DNA from: Sulfuritalea sp.
GTDB taxonomy: Bacteria; Pseudomonadota; Gammaproteobacteria; Burkholderiales; Rhodocyclaceae
Assembly: GCF_017302275.1 (NCBI RefSeq)
Contig: NZ_JAFLDR010000022.1
Location: 1-64,000, forward strand
Direction: 5' to 3'
Length of the DNA stretch: 64,000 nt
Of this stretch, positions 39,372-49,767 are shown piece after piece. The notes below the pieces were generated by a model, which ran no database searches, had not been told where the DNA came from, and worked only from the letters and a program-made list of their open reading frames with translations. The position numbers and the translations under genes were made by a program. How positions within the stretch are numbered: the stretch's first letter is position 1; each line of letters begins with the position of its first letter.

Positions 39372-40874
39372 TCAGATCGTCAGGTCGCCACGGCCCGCGA
39401 AAACCTGCCAGAGTCTGACCATTGCGTAGGTATCGAGCTTGCAGTAATCGAGCAGCTCCTGCTCGATGCGGGCCATTCTGGCCGGCGTCGTATCCGGCGA
39501 TACGGCTTCCACGTAGGCATTCATGGCCATTCCGCCATCCTGCACGCCTGGCAGCGCATCGTAACGAAGCTCCGGCACGATCGCCGGCAATACCTTCTTG
39601 AGGCTCCAGCTTCCCTGCTGTTTCGGATGGTAGTAGCGTTGCTCGGCAATCGGACGAAGATCAACCACACGGTCGGTGATGGCGAGCAGCGCTTTTTTCA
39701 TGCGCGGAAAGCGATCGGCGAGTTCCCGGATGCGCGTCGCTTCGAAAGATGCGTTGTAGACGAACACCGGCCCTGTCTCACCGCATGCATTGATCAGGGA
39801 TTCGGCGAATGCCCTTGACGGATCCTTGCCGGACAAATCGAGAAAGGCTTGATGGTCTAGTTTTCCGGTTCGCGCAAGGCGATGAACGCTGAACTGGAAG
39901 GGGATGTTCTGATTCGGTCGCGTCGCCTTCCAGACGGGTACGACGAACTGGATGGTTTCAAAATCGATGAAGTACGCGGGAAGCTTGCAGGCCGCCAGAT
40001 CGGCCAAGGCGTTCCGGGAATCGAAGTAGGTTTTGCCCGTCAGCGTATGCGACTTGACGCGCAACTGGCGCTCGTTGAGAAGTTCGTCGGGAACCTTGCG
40101 CATGTCGGTCACGCCCTCGACCTCGATCAGCGCCCTCAGGGCTTTCGTCTGAATTTTCGGCAGCCAGTTGACGGGAAACTTGGCTTCGGTTTCCAGACTC
40201 TCGCAGTACCCAAGAAAGCCGCAGGCATAGGGCTGCACGCAGCGCCGGCCCGTGGCGATTTTTGGTTCCCTGCGCCTGCGAACGATGGATTGTGCCTCTG
40301 CAATCCATGTCTTGACTTCGGCTTCCCGGCCGAAGGCTTCATCGGTCAGATCGGTCTCGACCAGCAACCCCTGGTAATCCTCCCCGCCGGGATAGACCCA
40401 GTGGCTATCGATATGCGCCAGCCCAACGGACAGCAGCGGTACGCCCGCGCTCCTGGCAACGAAGGCCTGAACGGCAACGTCGTCCCGATGGTAGTCCTTG
40501 ACGCTGGTCGATGACTTCACCTCGACCATCTTCCAAACCTTCTTGCCTGCCCTTTTCGCCGGCAACATCACGTCGGCAAAGGCCTGCGCGCCGCACGAGG
40601 AAAATCCCGCCTCAAAAATCGGCCGCGATGAATCGAGCAGATTCCGGCTAAGGACAAACGCCGCCTCGAAACCCTCCGCCTGCACGTCGATCAGTTGTCC
40701 CTTGCCTTGCGGGTCATACAAACGCCGCGCAATAACTCCCACCTGGTTCCCGACGGCGAAACTTGCCTGCGTTGACGCCGAGTCCTGCCGTAGTTCAGGG
40801 CGATGGATTTCCAGCCAGAGCCGCTTGAGACACTGGCGGAAGGCGAGCAACTTGGATTTCGAGAGAATGCGCAT
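39372..40874 (-). CDS. DUF2779 protein: Cas4-like nuclease fused to DEDD exonuclease
   Basis: A 500-aa fusion. The N-terminal half is a Cas4/AddB-like PD-(D/E)XK nuclease: LSKSKLLAFRQC with a cysteine, FEAGF, FADVMLP, MVEVKSS as the ExK, and RRCVQPYACGFLGYC giving three more cysteines, enough for a [4Fe-4S] cluster. The C-terminal half has DEDD exonuclease motifs: YFIDFET, VYNASFEATRIREL and YCKLDTYAMVRL. ATG 40874 gives the usual MRxLSKSKLLAF start. With the WYL gene behind it, a regulated DNA-processing or defence role is inferred. Confidence 0.75.
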   Translation of the reverse strand: MRILSKSKLLAFRQCLKRLWLEIHRPELRQDSASTQASFAVGNQVGVIARRLYDPQGKGQLIDVQAEGFEAAFVLSRNLLDSSRPIFEAGFSSCGAQAFADVMLPAKRAGKKVWKMVEVKSSTSVKDYHRDDVAVQAFVARSAGVPLLSVGLAHIDSHWVYPGGEDYQGLLVETDLTDEAFGREAEVKTWIAEAQSIVRRRREPKIATGRRCVQPYACGFLGYCESLETEAKFPVNWLPKIQTKALRALIEVEGVTDMRKVPDELLNERQLRVKSHTLTGKTYFDSRNALADLAACKLPAYFIDFETIQFVVPVWKATRPNQNIPFQFSVHRLARTGKLDHQAFLDLSGKDPSRAFAESLINACGETGPVFVYNASFEATRIRELADRFPRMKKALLAITDRVVDLRPIAEQRYYHPKQQGSWSLKKVLPAIVPELRYDALPGVQDGGMAMNAYVEAVSPDTTPARMARIEQELLDYCKLDTYAMVRLWQVFAGRGDLTI

Positions 40875-41168
40875 GCGTTGATCCGCCGAGACAGATTGTC
40901 TGTTTTTACCATCCAAATCGAGCTTGAGGGCTTATGCCAGAGATATTTTTTGCGACCCCATCCGAACGATTCCAGACATGTACATCGTAATTCGGTGATG
41001 CGACAAAATGCGCCGCACGCGTCAGGTTTTGGGCAATGGCAACCAATATGACCGGCGTGCCTTCACCGACAGGGTGCGACACAAGTTGCCGCACGCACGC
41101 GATAGATTGATGGCTGGTCCGATCGGGCCCACGAACTCTGTCGAGCATTCATTCAATATGGAATAGCC

Positions 41169-42617
41169 ATGGAACGGCAAATCGAATGCGGCGAGATCGA
41201 TCCGGTAACGATATGGATGGATCATCCCGACCCCACTGTAAAGCGCAACCGCCAACAGGCGGCGGAAGCCTTTCCGGGCATCATGAAGCTCGTCGCCCAA
41301 CAGTCGATCACTCCGAATTCCGCCGCAATCGAAACGGCCATCGACGCCGGAAAACCTCTGATCGAACTTGTTGCGTCCCAATTCGGCATAAAGAAGAGCA
41401 CGGTCCGGTGCCTGCGAAACAAGGTTTCCACACTTGCCAAATTCGTTTGGTGGAATCGCTTCGGCGAAATGTGCCTGATGCTCGACATGCTGCCGCCCGA
41501 GCATCTTCCGGTGCGGAGTACGGATTGGCGCATCTTCGAGGAAATGTGGTTTGGCTCCACACACATTGGCGACTGGAGCACCCATCGGAACCCCGATCTG
41601 CGTTACCAGCCTGATCCACTGTATCGACGCATCCTGGCAGGGCTTTGCTCGGCGGGCTACGAAGCCAGCGACAAGTTCCTGCAACGGGAACTTGGGCGAG
41701 ACAAGTCTCGTCGCTGGCTGGCTGTCAGGGCCTACATTCGTGCTGTCCGCCAATGGTGTGGCTCCGGTGGAAATTACGGGGAACCGAATCTCTTTCTGAA
41801 AGACATCGCGGAAACTTGCCTGGCACCGGAGTTCCTGGAGCGCTATTCGGCATCGGAACTGATAAGGCAGGCCGCACGATGGAAGAAGGAGGTGCGGCGG
41901 GCGATACGCCTGGAAATTGCAAATACGGCGCCAGAAGACTTACGCGATTGGCCCGCCTTACCCGGAATGCCCTATAGCCTTGGAAATCTGACTGCCGTAT
42001 CCCTGACGAATCCGGGCGAACTGGAAATCGAAACCCAACGCTTAAACCACTGCGTCAGCAGCTATGTCAAGAATTGCATGTTGGGCGCCAGTCATATTCT
42101 GTCAATCCGAACCGGCGAGGGCCAAAGCTTGTCGACCGCCGAAATCTCGCTGCGAAAGAATACCAAGGCGCATGCCATTCTTGGAGTTGTACAGCACCGT
42201 GGATACGGGAATCAACCTCCGCTCGCGGGGTGCAGGGAGATCATCGACTTTGTCATCGAAAAAATGCGGGGATCGGAGCAGAATCAACTTCTCCGTATTC
42301 TGAATTTTCACGCAGCGCGCCATGAGCGTATCAAGCTAATTTTTGCAGTGGACGACGACGAATACCCGAGCGAATTGCTGAACAGGGTAATGCAGCGCGT
42401 ACTGCGCGATTCGCAATGCGCCTTCGCCTGGCTTGATCGACGACTTCAGGAAGAGGAAGCCTGGTACTGGCACTGCAATGAAAAAGCCGCCGTTGAATTC
42501 CGCGAGTTCGGCTTTGATGACGAACTGACCGACGACCGTGCCATGGAGCACTACCGAGCCACCGGCAACGAGCGATGCTTCGACCTGAGCCTCAGATACT
42601 GGAAAAACTACTACTGA
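41169..42617 (+). CDS. PcfJ-like protein
   Basis: A 482-aa protein whose C-terminal part carries the PcfJ-domain pattern known from plasmids and phages: LNHCVSSYVKNCMLGASHILSIR, then STAEISL and VVQHRGYGNQPP. The N-terminal 200 residues are tryptophan- and arginine-rich and unrecognised. PcfJ proteins have no settled activity. It stands alone at the end of the island, with its own upstream gap and codon use close to the host. Confidence 0.65.
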   Translation: MERQIECGEIDPVTIWMDHPDPTVKRNRQQAAEAFPGIMKLVAQQSITPNSAAIETAIDAGKPLIELVASQFGIKKSTVRCLRNKVSTLAKFVWWNRFGEMCLMLDMLPPEHLPVRSTDWRIFEEMWFGSTHIGDWSTHRNPDLRYQPDPLYRRILAGLCSAGYEASDKFLQRELGRDKSRRWLAVRAYIRAVRQWCGSGGNYGEPNLFLKDIAETCLAPEFLERYSASELIRQAARWKKEVRRAIRLEIANTAPEDLRDWPALPGMPYSLGNLTAVSLTNPGELEIETQRLNHCVSSYVKNCMLGASHILSIRTGEGQSLSTAEISLRKNTKAHAILGVVQHRGYGNQPPLAGCREIIDFVIEKMRGSEQNQLLRILNFHAARHERIKLIFAVDDDEYPSELLNRVMQRVLRDSQCAFAWLDRRLQEEEAWYWHCNEKAAVEFREFGFDDELTDDRAMEHYRATGNERCFDLSLRYWKNYY

Positions 42618-42671
42618 CGGCGTAGGTGCCTTTATCAAGCACTACTTCGAGTTCGTCAGCCGATGTCCAAT

Positions 42672-44336
42672 TCATTCCAGCCCCAGCATTTCCGCCGCGT
42701 GGCGGCGCGTGGTGTCCGTAATTTTTTCGCCGCCGAGCATGCGCGCGATCTCGCCGACGCGGGCCTCCGCGTCGAGTACATGCACCGTAGAGGTCGTCGC
42801 GCCATCGCGCGTCTGCTTGGCGATCGACCATTGCCAGTTGGCTTGCGCCGCCACCTGAGGCAAATGCGTCACACACAGCACCTGCCGACTCCGTCCCAAC
42901 TCGCGCAGCATGCGGCCGACGATCTCGGCGACGCGGCCGCCGATGCCGACATCGACTTCGTCGAAGATCAGCGTGCCGGCGGCGAGTTTTTCTGACTTCG
43001 CCTGGCTGGCGATCACCTGCAGCGCGAGGCCGATGCGCGACAACTCGCCACCGGAAGCGACCTTGGCCAGGGCACGCAAGGGCTGCCCAGCGTTGGCGGA
43101 GACCCGGAATTCAACGCTTTCAAGCCCGCTGGCGGCGCCCTCCGGCAGGGCTTCGAGGGCAATCTCGAAACGCCCGCCTGCCATCGCCAGTTCCTGCATG
43201 CCGGCGGTGACCGCCTTGGCCAGTGCCTTGGCGGTTTTCGCTCGCAGCGCCGAGAGTTGTTTCGCCACGCTGCGGAATGCCGCCTCCGTCCGGCGTTCCC
43301 GCTCGGCCAGCGCCTCAGGATCGGCGCGCAGGGTCAGTTCGGCGAGGCGGGATTGCAGGCGCTGCAATAACTCGGGCAGTTCCTCGGGAGTGACGCGGTG
43401 CTTGCGCGCCATCTGCGTCACCGCGTCGATGCGGTTGTCCAGTTCACCCAGACGCGCCGGATCGAGTTCCAGGCGATCCTGGTAACGCCGTAGCGCCAGC
43501 GCCGACTCTTCGAGCTGGATCAGCGCGCCTTCGAACAATTGTGCCGCCTCGCCCAGTGCCGGGTCGAAAGCGGTCAGCTGCGCCAGGCGGGCGCCGGCAT
43601 GCTGCAGCGAGGGCAGGTTCGCCGCCTCGCCATCCTCCAGCCCCGCCAATGCGGCACCGACGCCGTCGAGCAACTCCTTGGCATTGCCCAACCGACGCTG
43701 CTCCTGTTCCGTTTCCAGCCAGCCGTCCGCATCGAAGCCCAGCGCAAGCAGTTCCTTTACCTGCCAGTCGAGCAGTTCGCGTTCGCGCTGCGTCGCCTCG
43801 ACATCCTTCTCGGCGGCCTGTCGCGCCTCGCGCGCCACGCGCCACGCGGACCAGGCGACGGCGACATCCTTCGCCAGCGTTTGGGCCCCGGCGTGGGTGT
43901 CGAGCAGGCTGCGCTGGGCGTCGGCGCGCATCAGGGAATGGTGGGCATTCTGGCCATGGATGTCGGCCAGGAAATCCGCCAGCTCTCGCAACTGTCCGAG
44001 AGTCGCCGCGGCGCCGTTGATGTAGGCACGCGAGCGCCCGGCGCTGTCGATCACGCGGCGCAGCAGGCAGGCATCGCTGTCGTAGTCGTTGCTCTGCAGC
44101 CAGCCCCGCAGCGCGCCGTCCGGCGCGACGTCGAACTCCGCGGAAATCTCGGCGCGCTCAGCACCGCTACGCACCACGGTAGCATCGGCGCGCTCGCCCA
44201 GGGCCAGCGACAGCGCATCGACCAGGATCGACTTGCCGGCGCCGGTCTCGCCGGTGAGGGCGCCGAAACCCGCGCTGAACTCGAGTTCGAGCCGGTCGAC
44301 AATGACGAAATCGCGAATGATCAGGCGCAGCAGCAT
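42672..44336 (-). CDS. recN: DNA repair ATPase RecN
   Basis: An SMC-like repair protein (554 aa) for double-strand break repair. Walker A is GETGAGKSILVDALSLALGERA, a long coiled coil spans the middle (about 160-360), and the C-terminal ATPase half has ASGGELSRIGLAL as signature and IFDEVDVGIGG as Walker B. It is 3 bp downstream of nadK and probably cotranscribed. Confidence 0.96.
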   Translation of the reverse strand: MLLRLIIRDFVIVDRLELEFSAGFGALTGETGAGKSILVDALSLALGERADATVVRSGAERAEISAEFDVAPDGALRGWLQSNDYDSDACLLRRVIDSAGRSRAYINGAAATLGQLRELADFLADIHGQNAHHSLMRADAQRSLLDTHAGAQTLAKDVAVAWSAWRVAREARQAAEKDVEATQRERELLDWQVKELLALGFDADGWLETEQEQRRLGNAKELLDGVGAALAGLEDGEAANLPSLQHAGARLAQLTAFDPALGEAAQLFEGALIQLEESALALRRYQDRLELDPARLGELDNRIDAVTQMARKHRVTPEELPELLQRLQSRLAELTLRADPEALAERERRTEAAFRSVAKQLSALRAKTAKALAKAVTAGMQELAMAGGRFEIALEALPEGAASGLESVEFRVSANAGQPLRALAKVASGGELSRIGLALQVIASQAKSEKLAAGTLIFDEVDVGIGGRVAEIVGRMLRELGRSRQVLCVTHLPQVAAQANWQWSIAKQTRDGATTSTVHVLDAEARVGEIARMLGGEKITDTTRRHAAEMLGLE

Positions 44337-44339
44337 GGA

Positions 44340-45218
44340 TCAGTGACGGGGAGTGGCACTCCAGTGCAGCTTTTCGCGCAGCATCGCGAAATAGCTGTAG
44401 CCGGGCGGATGCAGCAGGGTTACGCCGTGGCTGGAGCGGCGCATGCGCACCACGTCGCCGGCGCGGGCGTCGAAACTCGTCTGGCCGTCGAAGTGTACCC
44501 GTGCGTCGTGCGGCGGGAGCAGGGCGATGTCGATCTTGCTGCTGTCGCTGACCGTGATCGGCCGGTTCGACAGGGCATGCGGACACAGCGGCACGATGGC
44601 GATGCCCTGCACCGAGGGATGCAGGATCGGACCATTGGCGGAAAGCGCATAGGCGGTCGAACCGGTCGGGGTCGAAACGATGAGGCCGTCGGCGCGCAGG
44701 ACGTGGATCAATTCGGCATCGACCTTGACCTCGAGTTCGATCATGCGCCCCAGATCGCCCTTGTTGACCACGACGTCGTTCAGCGCCAGGGTCCGGTAGG
44801 CCACCTCGCCATCGCGCAGGACTTCGCTGTCGAGCAGAAATCGGTGTTCGCGCGAAAACTTGCCATCGAGCAGGGCGGTGATGCTCCCTATCATTTCGTC
44901 CAGCGCGATGTCGGTCATGAAGCCGAGGCGGCCCTGGTTGATGCCGACCAGCGGCACGTCGAAGCGAGCCAATTGCCGCGCCGCGTTGAGCATGGTGCCG
45001 TCGCCACCGAGGATGACCGCGAGTTCGGCGCGCTCGCCGATCTTCTCGTAGCCGGCGACCAGGTAGCCGTTGGCGCCGACGGCGCCCGCCGTCGCCTCCT
45101 CCAGCAACACCTCGACACCGCGCTGGCTGAGGAATCTGGCCAGTTCGAGCAGGGAAGCGGCGATCTCCCGGCTCCGATATTTGCCGATCAGGGCGACGCT
45201 GCGAAATGCGTTGTTCAT
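44340..45218 (-). CDS. nadK: NAD kinase NadK
   Basis: Phosphorylates NAD to NADP (292 aa). The catalytic GGDGTML and [12 protein letters not shown] motifs are present, followed by the second-domain [15 protein letters not shown]. It is divergent from hrcA across 108 bp and feeds into recN. Confidence 0.96.
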   Translation of the reverse strand: MNNAFRSVALIGKYRSREIAASLLELARFLSQRGVEVLLEEATAGAVGANGYLVAGYEKIGERAELAVILGGDGTMLNAARQLARFDVPLVGINQGRLGFMTDIALDEMIGSITALLDGKFSREHRFLLDSEVLRDGEVAYRTLALNDVVVNKGDLGRMIELEVKVDAELIHVLRADGLIVSTPTGSTAYALSANGPILHPSVQGIAIVPLCPHALSNRPITVSDSSKIDIALLPPHDARVHFDGQTSFDARAGDVVRMRRSSHGVTLLHPPGYSYFAMLREKLHWSATPRH

Positions 45219-45326
45219 GCCGGCGATTAAACCATATCAGCGCACCGAAGGCAGGCGAAGGCCGGCAGATTTTCCACCGGCGAGGCCAGAGCGATGCTGG
45301 TGCCCGAAACGGCTAGAATCGGCGCC

Positions 45327-46346
45327 ATGCTCGACTATCGCGCACAAACTCTGCTGAAGACCCTCATCGAACGCTACATAGCGGAAGGTCAGCCGGTCGG
45401 ATCGCGCACCTTGTCCAGGTATTCCGGTCTCGAACTTTCGCCGGCAACGATCCGCAACGTGATGTCCGACCTTGAAGAAATGGGGTTCATCGCCAGCCCG
45501 CACACCTCGGCCGGACGCGTGCCGACCCCGCTGGGCTACCGGTTGTTCGTCGATTCCCTGCTGACGGTGAAACCGCTGCAGGGCAGCGAACTGTCGGAAA
45601 TCAAGGAAGCGATCCAGCCCGACCAGCCGCAATTGGTCATCAGCCATGCCTCGCAACTACTGTCGCAGCTTACTGCCTTCGCCGGCGTGGTGGTGGCGCC
45701 GCGCCGCCAGCAGCCACGCATCCGCCAGATCGAATTCCTCAGCCTGTCCGACAAGCGCGTGCTGCTGATCATCGTCACCGCCGACGGCGACGTGCAGAAC
45801 CGCATCCTGTTCACCCAGCGCAACTACGGCTCTTCCGAACTGGTCGAGGCCGCCAACTACCTCAACCAGAACTGCCTCGGCCTCGACTTCGACCAGGTGC
45901 GCGCGCGCGTCGTCGAAGAACTGCGCCAGTTGCGCGCCGACATGTCGGAACTGATGACGGCCGCACTCGATGCCGGCAACCAGGCCATTTCCGATACCTC
46001 GACGCAGTATGTGATCAGCGGCGAGAAGAACCTGCTCGGCGTCGAGGACCTGTCGTCCAACATGGCCCGCCTGAGGCGCCTGTTCGATTTGTTCGAGCAG
46101 CGCACCGGGTTGGCCCAGCTGCTGGAGCTATCCAGTCGCGCCGAGGGCGTGCAGGTCTTCATCGGCGGCGAATCGGGCATCGCCCCGCTCGACGAATGCT
46201 CGGTGGTCGCCGCGCCCTACGAAGTCGACGGCCAGATCGTCGGCACCATCGGCGTCATCGGTCCAACGCGCATGGCCTACGAGCGCGTGATCCCGATTGT
46301 CGACATCACCGCCAAACTGCTTACGTCCGCCCTCTCCGCCCCCTGA
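45327..46346 (+). CDS. hrcA: Heat-inducible transcription repressor HrcA
   Basis: A repressor of chaperone genes (339 aa) that binds CIRCE elements. The winged helix at the start ([41 protein letters not shown]) and the C-terminal GAF-like segment are typical. ATG 45327 is the family start; an in-frame ATG 33 bp earlier adds unlike residues. No CIRCE inverted repeat was seen before grpE, dnaK or dnaJ, so its targets are probably elsewhere. Confidence 0.93.
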   Translation: MLDYRAQTLLKTLIERYIAEGQPVGSRTLSRYSGLELSPATIRNVMSDLEEMGFIASPHTSAGRVPTPLGYRLFVDSLLTVKPLQGSELSEIKEAIQPDQPQLVISHASQLLSQLTAFAGVVVAPRRQQPRIRQIEFLSLSDKRVLLIIVTADGDVQNRILFTQRNYGSSELVEAANYLNQNCLGLDFDQVRARVVEELRQLRADMSELMTAALDAGNQAISDTSTQYVISGEKNLLGVEDLSSNMARLRRLFDLFEQRTGLAQLLELSSRAEGVQVFIGGESGIAPLDECSVVAAPYEVDGQIVGTIGVIGPTRMAYERVIPIVDITAKLLTSALSAP

Positions 46347-46373
46347 GCGCGTCCCGAGCGCACCCCGCTATCC

Positions 46374-47459
46374 ATGCCCCGCTACGCCCCCGAACCCGCT
46401 CCCAAGCACGGCGCCACCCGCCGCACGGCCGTGCTCCTGGTGAACCTCGGCACCCCCGAGGCGCCAACCAGGTCCGCCCTGCGTGCCTATCTGGGCCAGT
46501 TCCTCTGGGACCCGCGCATCGTCGAAATCCCGCGCCCGGTCTGGTGGCTGATCCTGAATCTCTTCGTGCTCAATCTCCGCCCAGCCAAATCGGCCGCCAA
46601 GTACGCCAAGATCTGGCTGCCGGAAGGCTCGCCGCTTAAGGTGCACACCGAGCGCCAGGCCAAGCTGCTCAATGGATGGATGGGTGAATCCGGCAACCCC
46701 GAGGTAGCGGTGGCTTGGGCGATGCGCTACGGCCGGCCCGCGATCGCCGGGGAGCTCGACAGGCTCAAGGAAGACGGCGTCGAGCGTGTGCTGGTAGTGC
46801 CGGCCTACCCGCAGTACGCCGCCAGTTCTTCGGGCAGCGTGATGGACGATGTCGCCGACTGGATCAAGCGCACGCGCAACCCGATGGAAATCCGCTTCGT
46901 CAAACATTTCCACGACGACCCAGGCTACATCGCCAGCGTCGTCGCCACCGTCAAGGAATATTGGGCCACCACGGGTCGCCCGGACAAGCTGCTGATGAGC
47001 TTTCACGGCCTGCCACGGCGCTCGCTCGACCTGGGCGACCCCTATTATTGCGAATGCCAGAAGACCGGTCGGCTGATCGCAGAGGCCCTGGGCCTGACCA
47101 CGGCGCAGTATCTGATCACCTTCCAGTCACGCTTCGGCAAGGCGGAATGGCTCAAACCCTACACCCAGGCCACGCTGGAAGAACTCGGCCATGCCGGGAC
47201 CCGGCGCGTCGATGTGATCTGCCCGGGCTTCGTCGCCGACTGCCTGGAAACCCTGGAAGAAATCGCCATGGACTGCAAGGACGATTTCCTGTCGTCCGGC
47301 GGCGGCGAGTACCACTACATCCCCGCGGTGAACGAACGTCCGGACTGGATCGCGGCGCTGGGCGGGCTGGTAAGCCGGCATCTTTCCGGCTGGGCCTTGG
47401 CGTCGAGCCACGATCCGGATGCCCTCGCGCGCGCAAAGGCCCACGGCGCGCCGTCTTGA
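46374..47459 (+). CDS. hemH: Ferrochelatase HemH
   Basis: Inserts iron into protoporphyrin IX, the last step of haem synthesis (361 aa). The N-terminus has [13 protein letters not shown], the catalytic histidine is in [13 protein letters not shown], and the glutamate-containing late segment [23 protein letters not shown] is conserved. It follows hrcA by 27 bp. Confidence 0.95.
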   Translation: MPRYAPEPAPKHGATRRTAVLLVNLGTPEAPTRSALRAYLGQFLWDPRIVEIPRPVWWLILNLFVLNLRPAKSAAKYAKIWLPEGSPLKVHTERQAKLLNGWMGESGNPEVAVAWAMRYGRPAIAGELDRLKEDGVERVLVVPAYPQYAASSSGSVMDDVADWIKRTRNPMEIRFVKHFHDDPGYIASVVATVKEYWATTGRPDKLLMSFHGLPRRSLDLGDPYYCECQKTGRLIAEALGLTTAQYLITFQSRFGKAEWLKPYTQATLEELGHAGTRRVDVICPGFVADCLETLEEIAMDCKDDFLSSGGGEYHYIPAVNERPDWIAALGGLVSRHLSGWALASSHDPDALARAKAHGAPS

Positions 47460-47510
47460 ATCGACCGGGTGCGGCCCTATATCGACATGAACTGATATAC
47501 GGAGCCCATC

Positions 47511-47945
47511 ATGGCAGAACCCCGGATCGTCGTTTGCCCAAACTGTCACGCTCGCAATCGCGTGCCGGCCGACCGCCTGGCTGACGGCGGCGCCTGCGGC
47601 AAATGCAAGTCGCCGCTGTTTCGTGGCGAGCCATTGGAGCTCGATGCCGCCAGCTTCGAGGCGCAGGTGGGCCGTTCTGAAATCCCGGTGCTGGTGGACT
47701 TCTGGGCGCCCTGGTGCGGCCCCTGTCGGGCAATGGCCCCGGCTTTTGCCGCTGCCGCCCGCGAACTTGAGCCCGAGTTCCGCCTCGCCAAACTGAATAC
47801 CGAGGAAGAACAGCAGCTTGCCGCCCACTACGGGATTCGCTCCATTCCCACCCTGATCCTGTTTCACCATGGCCGCGAAGTCGCACGGCAGTCTGGAGCG
47901 ATGAACGCAGCGGAACTGACGCGCTGGGCCCGGCAAAGACGCTAA
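47511..47945 (+). CDS. trxC: Thioredoxin 2 (TrxC)
   Basis: A 144-aa zinc-bearing thioredoxin. The N-terminal zinc finger has CPNCHARNRVP and CGKCKSPLF. The thioredoxin fold follows with the active site WAPWCGPCRAMAP and the cis-proline in SIPTL. TrxC reduces disulfides in the cytoplasm, often under oxidative stress. It has its own upstream gap of 51 bp. Confidence 0.93.
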   Translation: MAEPRIVVCPNCHARNRVPADRLADGGACGKCKSPLFRGEPLELDAASFEAQVGRSEIPVLVDFWAPWCGPCRAMAPAFAAAARELEPEFRLAKLNTEEEQQLAAHYGIRSIPTLILFHHGREVARQSGAMNAAELTRWARQRR

Positions 47946-48068
47946 ATATTCCCGGCAAGCGGCCGTAAACGTCATATACCCCCCGCGATCGCGCTTTCTC
48001 CGATAGCGGGGCGGTCCAGATTGTTCTGCGTTATAGCGCAAGCATGCAGACGCATTGAAGGACATGCC

Positions 48069-49691
48069 ATGGCCCGAGTTTCCGACCTGAAGATCTGGAT
48101 ACGGCTGACAGCCGCCATCTGGCTGATGTTGCTGGTGGCATGGGTGGGAATGGTGTTCTGGGAAAGCCACGTCAATCGCGAAACCGCCATCGAGCAGGCT
48201 GGCGAATTCTCGAACTCCATGCACGAAGCGACGATGGCGGGCCTGACGGGGATGATGATCACCGGCACTGTCGCCCAGCGCGAAGTATTTCTCGACCAGA
48301 TCAAGCAGTTGTCGATCATCCGGGACCTGCGGGTGATCCGCGGCGAGAACGTCAGCACGGTATTCGGCCCGGGAACGGCCAGGGACGCTACGCCGAGTGA
48401 CGGTGCCGAACAGGAAACACTCAAGACCGGCGTTGAGTCCATCAAGGTTCAGTCCGACGAAAAGGGTGAGTACCTGTACGTCGTGCGCCCGGCCCTCGCG
48501 CTGAAAAACTACCTGGGCAAGGACTGCGTGGCCTGCCATCAGGTCCCGGAAGGGACCGTGCTCGGCGCGGTCAGCATGAAGATTTCCCTTGACCACGTAA
48601 ACCGGAAAGTCAGCGACCAGCGCATGAGGTCGCTCCTGGCGGTGCTTCTGGTCAGCCTGCCTTTGCTCGCCTTCATCTACCTGTTCATTCGCAACGTCGT
48701 CACCGAACCGCTGGAAAAGCTGGTTGGCAGCCTCTCGGAGATCGCCTCCGGGGAAGGCGACCTCACCCGCCGTCTGCCGGTTCGCGGCGCGGACGAGATC
48801 GGCGCCGCCGCCCATGCGTTCAACCAGATGATGGACAAATTCCGCAACCTGGTGGCCCAGGTCGGCGAATCCGCCTCCCAGGTATCGCTTGCCGCGCACA
48901 AGCTGGCGACAAACTCATCCTCGGTCGCCGCCAGTTCGGCCCGGCAGGACGAAAAATCCGCTGCCGCGACTTTGGCCGTCGAACATCTTCACGCCAGCAT
49001 CCAGGCCATAGCCCAGGGCATGGATCAGGTGCATCAGCAGTCGCGCGAAAGCAAGCGCCGCTCCGAACAGGGCAATGAAAGCCTTTCGCATCTGATTGGC
49101 GCAATCGGACAAGTCGAGGGCACGGTCAGCGAAATTGCCAGTGTCGTGAGCCAGTTCATGCACAGCACGGAGGCGATCGCCAGCATGACAGCCCAGATCA
49201 AGGACATTGCCGACCAGACCAACCTGCTCGCGCTCAACGCGGCCATCGAGGCGGCGCGAGCCGGCGAGCAGGGACGCGGCTTCGCCGTGGTTGCCGACGA
49301 AGTGCGCAAACTGGCGGAAAAATCAGGCGCGGCAGCCAGCGAAATCAACCACGTCACCGAAACCCTGGCCGAGCAGGCCCAGGACGTGCGCCAGTCTATC
49401 GGGCGCGGACAGGCTCATATCGCCTCCAGCCAAGGTTCGCTGGATGCCGTCGCTGAAGTTCTCGCAACCGCCAGCTCCGCAGTCACGGAGGTAGGGCACG
49501 GACTCGACACCATTGCGGCAGCCACCGAGGACCAGCGCCGGGTCAGCGGCGACGTCGCCGGAAATATCGAGTCGATCGCCGCGATGTCGCGGGATAACGC
49601 CCTGGCCGTGGATCAAACCGCCGCGGCAGCACGGCAGATGGAAGGATTGGCGAGCAATCTGCAGGCAACGGTCGGCCGCTTTCGGACCTGA
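48069..49691 (+). CDS. Methyl-accepting chemotaxis protein with a c-type haem site
   Basis: A 540-aa chemoreceptor: membrane helix (about 10-30), periplasmic sensor (31-185), second helix (about 188-210), HAMP linker and cytoplasmic coiled coil with the hairpin tip [41 protein letters not shown]. The sensor contains CVACH at residues 153-157, a covalent haem c attachment site, placed at the end of the domain just before the HAMP-side helix. Haem would let it sense redox state, oxygen or nitric oxide. No che genes are nearby. Confidence 0.87.
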   Translation: MARVSDLKIWIRLTAAIWLMLLVAWVGMVFWESHVNRETAIEQAGEFSNSMHEATMAGLTGMMITGTVAQREVFLDQIKQLSIIRDLRVIRGENVSTVFGPGTARDATPSDGAEQETLKTGVESIKVQSDEKGEYLYVVRPALALKNYLGKDCVACHQVPEGTVLGAVSMKISLDHVNRKVSDQRMRSLLAVLLVSLPLLAFIYLFIRNVVTEPLEKLVGSLSEIASGEGDLTRRLPVRGADEIGAAAHAFNQMMDKFRNLVAQVGESASQVSLAAHKLATNSSSVAASSARQDEKSAAATLAVEHLHASIQAIAQGMDQVHQQSRESKRRSEQGNESLSHLIGAIGQVEGTVSEIASVVSQFMHSTEAIASMTAQIKDIADQTNLLALNAAIEAARAGEQGRGFAVVADEVRKLAEKSGAAASEINHVTETLAEQAQDVRQSIGRGQAHIASSQGSLDAVAEVLATASSAVTEVGHGLDTIAAATEDQRRVSGDVAGNIESIAAMSRDNALAVDQTAAAARQMEGLASNLQATVGRFRT

Positions 49692-49711
49692 AAATAATTT
49701 GTCGCTCGGGG

Positions 49712-49739
49712 CTTGAACCCGTCTTGATCGCCCTCATAT
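49712..49739 (+). promoter_or_regulatory. Sigma-32 (RpoH) promoter for grpE
   Basis: CTTGAA at 49712-49717, a 14-bp spacer and CCTCATAT at 49732-49739 match the RpoH consensus CTTGAA/CCCCATnT. The grpE start is 29 bp beyond. Confidence 0.75.
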
Positions 49740-49767
49740 GGGCCGGGTTTCTTGAGGAGCCCGACCC

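Noticed and set aside
39372-40874. DUF2779 protein as the Cas4 of the CRISPR locus
   Set aside because: It lies 17 kb from cas9, in another operon with its own regulator, and type II-C systems do not need Cas4.
47127-48899. A 590-codon minus-strand frame opposite hemH, trxC and the chemoreceptor
   Set aside because: It spans three well-supported genes on the other strand and has no domain resemblance.
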